Assembly (NCBI GenBank): GCA_021780095.1
Contig: JAJXZK010000241.1
Span: forward strand, 1 to 8,536
Length of the DNA stretch: 8,536 nucleotides
Direction: 5' to 3'
Source of the DNA: Acidobacteriota bacterium
GTDB lineage: Bacteria; Acidobacteriota; Terriglobia; Terriglobales; Acidobacteriaceae
Of this stretch, positions 6,637 through 8,536 are shown piece by piece (within the stretch, counting starts at the first letter, position 1; every line of letters starts with the position of its first letter). The position numbers were made by a program, and so were the translations under genes. The notes below the pieces were generated by a model. That model had not been told where the DNA came from and searched no databases. It saw only the letters and a program-made list of their open reading frames with translations.

Positions 6637-7733
6637 GGTTTGGATGCTCCTGGCGTTGGTGCGTTTTGCAGCGGGGCCGCTCCGGCGCCCTGATTAGCCG
6701 GCCCGATCGGGGCTGGTTGGGCTGAATCCAAGTCCGACTTATTCATCATTTGTTGCAGGCGGTAATTGGAACTCAGGCTCTTAATATATTCTATGAGGTC
6801 GATCAGGGCGTCTTCGCTGATTTGTCCCTGGAAGGTGGGCATAATGGGCACGAACCCCGCGGGAACATGCAATGAGGGATTCAGTATCTTCTCCCGCAGG
6901 TATGCATCGTTCGCAATCATGGTCGAACCGTCATTCATGCGGATGCGAGTGTTGTAAAGGTCGTAAAGATTGGGCCCGCGCGCCTGCGACGTGCCCGTGT
7001 GGCAGGCATTGCAGCCCATCACTGCAAATAGCCGCTCGCCGTTTTGCGCTAACGAAGCGCCGCTGGTGTTGCTGGCTTTCCACTTGCTATAGTCTGACGG
7101 AGTCATGACGTACACCCATCCGATCATGGCCGAATGGTCGGTACCGCAATATTGCGTGCAGAATAGATGGTATTTCCCCGGCTTAGTAGCTTCAAAGTAC
7201 ACCGTTGTGTAGCGGCCCGGGATGGCTTCTCTCTTCACTCGAAACGCCGGGATGGAGAAGCTGTGGAACACATCCTGCGAAATCAACGTCACCTGGATGG
7301 GCACGCCTTCCGGGATATGCAGCGCATCAATTTCGTGTTGACCGCCAGGATGCTCGACCTTCCACATCCACTGTTTGCCGACGACGTAGATATTCAGGGA
7401 GTTTGGCGGAGGATTGAACACGCGAAAATAGAGCAGTGCGCCCCACACAAAAAACACCAGAAAAATTCCCAGCGGAATCAGCGTCCAGGTCGCTTCCAGC
7501 AGTGTCGAACCCTCAATCTGGACCGCTTCCGGATGCCGCTCTTTGCGATAGCGTAGCGAGAAGAACAGCACCATGGTCATGACCAGGATCAGGCCTGTGA
7601 TGGTCATCCCCACCAACGCGAAGTACAACGCATCCGCGTACGGAGCGATGGTGGAGGCCTCCGGCGGAAAAATAGCAGAGTTCTTAAGCCAATTGACTAA
7701 AAACTGCCAAAGTACAGGACTGATGTGCGACAT
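6633..7733 (-). CDS. coxB: Cytochrome c oxidase subunit II with fused cytochrome c domain
   Basis: This subunit (366 residues) accepts electrons from the upstream chain and passes them to heme a of CoxA. Its order is a short N-terminal stretch, helix 1 at about 34-60, helix 2 at about 84-106, the CuA cupredoxin domain at about 112-212, a class I cytochrome c domain at about 226-325, and a Pro/Ala/Gln-rich tail (337-366). CuA ligands are H157, C192, C196, H200 and M203, with Q194 at the backbone ligand position usually held by Glu. [11 protein letters not shown] (121-131) is the aromatic electron-entry region. Heme c is bound by CNACH (241-245), with M299 (IMPTF) as likely axial ligand. The fusion makes the enzyme a caa3 oxidase, which needs no separate soluble cytochrome at this step. 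There is no lipobox or cleavable signal. The gene starts seven bases after sco with no clear Shine-Dalgarno sequence. Confidence 0.96.
   Translation of the reverse strand: MSHISPVLWQFLVNWLKNSAIFPPEASTIAPYADALYFALVGMTITGLILVMTMVLFFSLRYRKERHPEAVQIEGSTLLEATWTLIPLGIFLVFFVWGALLYFRVFNPPPNSLNIYVVGKQWMWKVEHPGGQHEIDALHIPEGVPIQVTLISQDVFHSFSIPAFRVKREAIPGRYTTVYFEATKPGKYHLFCTQYCGTDHSAMIGWVYVMTPSDYSKWKASNTSGASLAQNGERLFAVMGCNACHTGTSQARGPNLYDLYNTRIRMNDGSTMIANDAYLREKILNPSLHVPAGFVPIMPTFQGQISEDALIDLIEYIKSLSSNYRLQQMMNKSDLDSAQPAPIGPANQGAGAAPLQNAPTPGASKP
6647..6651 (-). promoter_or_regulatory. Ribosome binding site of coxA inside coxB
   Basis: On the - strand this is AGGAG, ten bases before the coxA ATG and within the coxB coding region. 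Together with the 4-base ATGA overlap it suggests that coxA translation is coupled to coxB. Confidence 0.65.
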
Positions 7734-7740
7734 GTATGTT

Positions 7741-8536
7741 TTACCCGTTCGCCTTTTTCGTAGCTGCCACGTTGCTACCCTGCATAGCTTCCTGCCGCAG
7801 CGAGATCAAAATAAATGCTCCTAGTGCAAGCACCGTCAGCATGCAGCCCAATTGCACAATGCGCACCACAATCATGCTGTTCTTCGCCATGTGTGGGTCG
7901 TAGTGGTAGCAGTAGGTATAGATCAAATCTACTGGAGTTCCGATCTGGCCATGCGAGGCTTCCACCAGCCCGGCGCGCATATCGCGAGCGGAGTACTCGA
8001 CACCCAGGTAGTATTGCGAAATCCTGCCCTCGGTCGTAATCAACTCAATCGAACTGGGGTGGGCAAACTGATTGATTTTTCCATCCGGTCCGGGAACGCT
8101 GACATATCCGAAACCAACCGCCTTGGTGACCGCAGCAATGGACGCTTCCGAACCGGTGAGGAAATGCCAGCCGTTCGCCGTATCCGGCCGACCATATCGT
8201 TTGACGTACAGCGCTTTCTGCGCCCGCGCTTCTGCCGGCGTATCACTGGGATCGAAGCTGACCACTATGACGTCAAAGTCCTTTCCTGGCGTGAACTTCA
8301 ACATTTCCAACGCGCCGACGAGGCCGTTCATCTCCTCAGGACAAAGCATGCTGCAGCGGTAGTACACCAGCGCCAGAATAGCGGGGCGCTTGCCAAAATA
8401 ATCTCCCAGATGAACCGTGCGATCGGTTTCATCGCGAAACTCGGCATTCAACGGAAGCTGCTGATCGAGATTCTGGTGAATCGTGGTCTTCTGCAGCACT
8501 TCCGGCAACTTGGTCGACGATGGATCTCCCATCGAC
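7741..8536 (-). CDS. SCO1/SenC-family copper chaperone (5'-truncated by window edge)
   Basis: SCO proteins are thioredoxin-fold proteins facing the periplasm that deliver copper to, or reduce the cysteines of, the CuA site of subunit II. From the ATG at 8532 the fold is complete: the copper-binding CxxxC is C60-S-M-L-C64 after LALVYYR, followed by VIVVSFDPSDTP (88-99) and the His ligand H158 (QFAHPSS). A segment YTYCYHYDPH (205-214) precedes a C-terminal membrane helix at about 219-245, a form seen in some bacterial SCO-family proteins. The reading frame stays open to the right edge, and no signal sequence or N-terminal anchor lies in view, so the true start is probably outside and the Met at 8532 internal. 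It lies seven bases before coxB, which fits a role in maturing that CuA site. The family is secure; the exact role is inferred from position. Confidence 0.9.
   Translation of the reverse strand, partial: SMGDPSSTKLPEVLQKTTIHQNLDQQLPLNAEFRDETDRTVHLGDYFGKRPAILALVYYRCSMLCPEEMNGLVGALEMLKFTPGKDFDVIVVSFDPSDTPAEARAQKALYVKRYGRPDTANGWHFLTGSEASIAAVTKAVGFGYVSVPGPDGKINQFAHPSSIELITTEGRISQYYLGVEYSARDMRAGLVEASHGQIGTPVDLIYTYCYHYDPHMAKNSMIVVRIVQLGCMLTVLALGAFILISLRQEAMQGSNVAATKKANG

Noticed and set aside
4975..8536. Possibility that the cox genes are a mobile or recently acquired block
   Set aside because: No integrase, transposase, flanking repeat or tRNA is visible, and the gene order is a standard vertical oxidase operon.

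Overview
The window reads as an ordinary stretch of a bacterial chromosome of moderate GC content. The best guess is a member of the Acidobacteria (Terriglobia/Koribacter-like). That guess rests on the style of the cytochrome oxidase proteins and their gene order (SCO protein, CoxB with fused cytochrome c, CoxA, CoxC, CoxD), recalled from that phylum and not from a database search. It also fits the B. subtilis-like form of the Kbl protein. There are no tRNA or rRNA genes, insertion sequences, CRISPR arrays or phage genes, and coding density is high.

Left part, + strand: the window opens inside pyrC (class I dihydroorotase, pyrimidine synthesis), whose N-terminus lies off the left edge. After a 146-base gap with a possible promoter and short direct repeats comes a secreted, probably outer-membrane beta-barrel protein of unknown substrate. 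It ends tail-to-tail with the next gene.

Middle and right, - strand, read from right to left: a 5'-truncated SCO-type copper protein, coxB (subunit II with CuA and a C-terminal cytochrome c), coxA (subunit I), coxC (subunit III), coxD (small subunit IV), a 4-helix membrane protein of unknown function, then kbl (glycine C-acetyltransferase/2-amino-3-ketobutyrate CoA ligase). The sco-coxBAC genes are packed with a 7-base gap, a 4-base overlap and an 8-base overlap, so they are almost certainly one transcript. coxD, the unknown membrane gene and kbl follow after gaps of 66, 37 and 92 bases and may be read through.

Together the cox genes encode a caa3-type aerobic terminal oxidase: electrons enter through the heme c of CoxB, pass to CuA, then to heme a and the heme a3/CuB centre of CoxA, where O2 is reduced. 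The SCO protein most likely delivers copper to CuA. Subunit I carries the YSHP form of helix VI (A2-type proton channel). The residues that form the non-redox Mg/Mn site in mitochondrial-type oxidases are changed in both CoxA and CoxB. Heme A synthesis genes (ctaA, ctaB) and the quinol:cytochrome c step (bc1 or alternative complex III) are not in view. In related genomes an alternative complex III cluster often lies upstream of such genes, so it may be just off the right edge. I see no undescribed system here; the points most worth checking are the altered Mg site and the uncharacterised membrane protein behind coxD.
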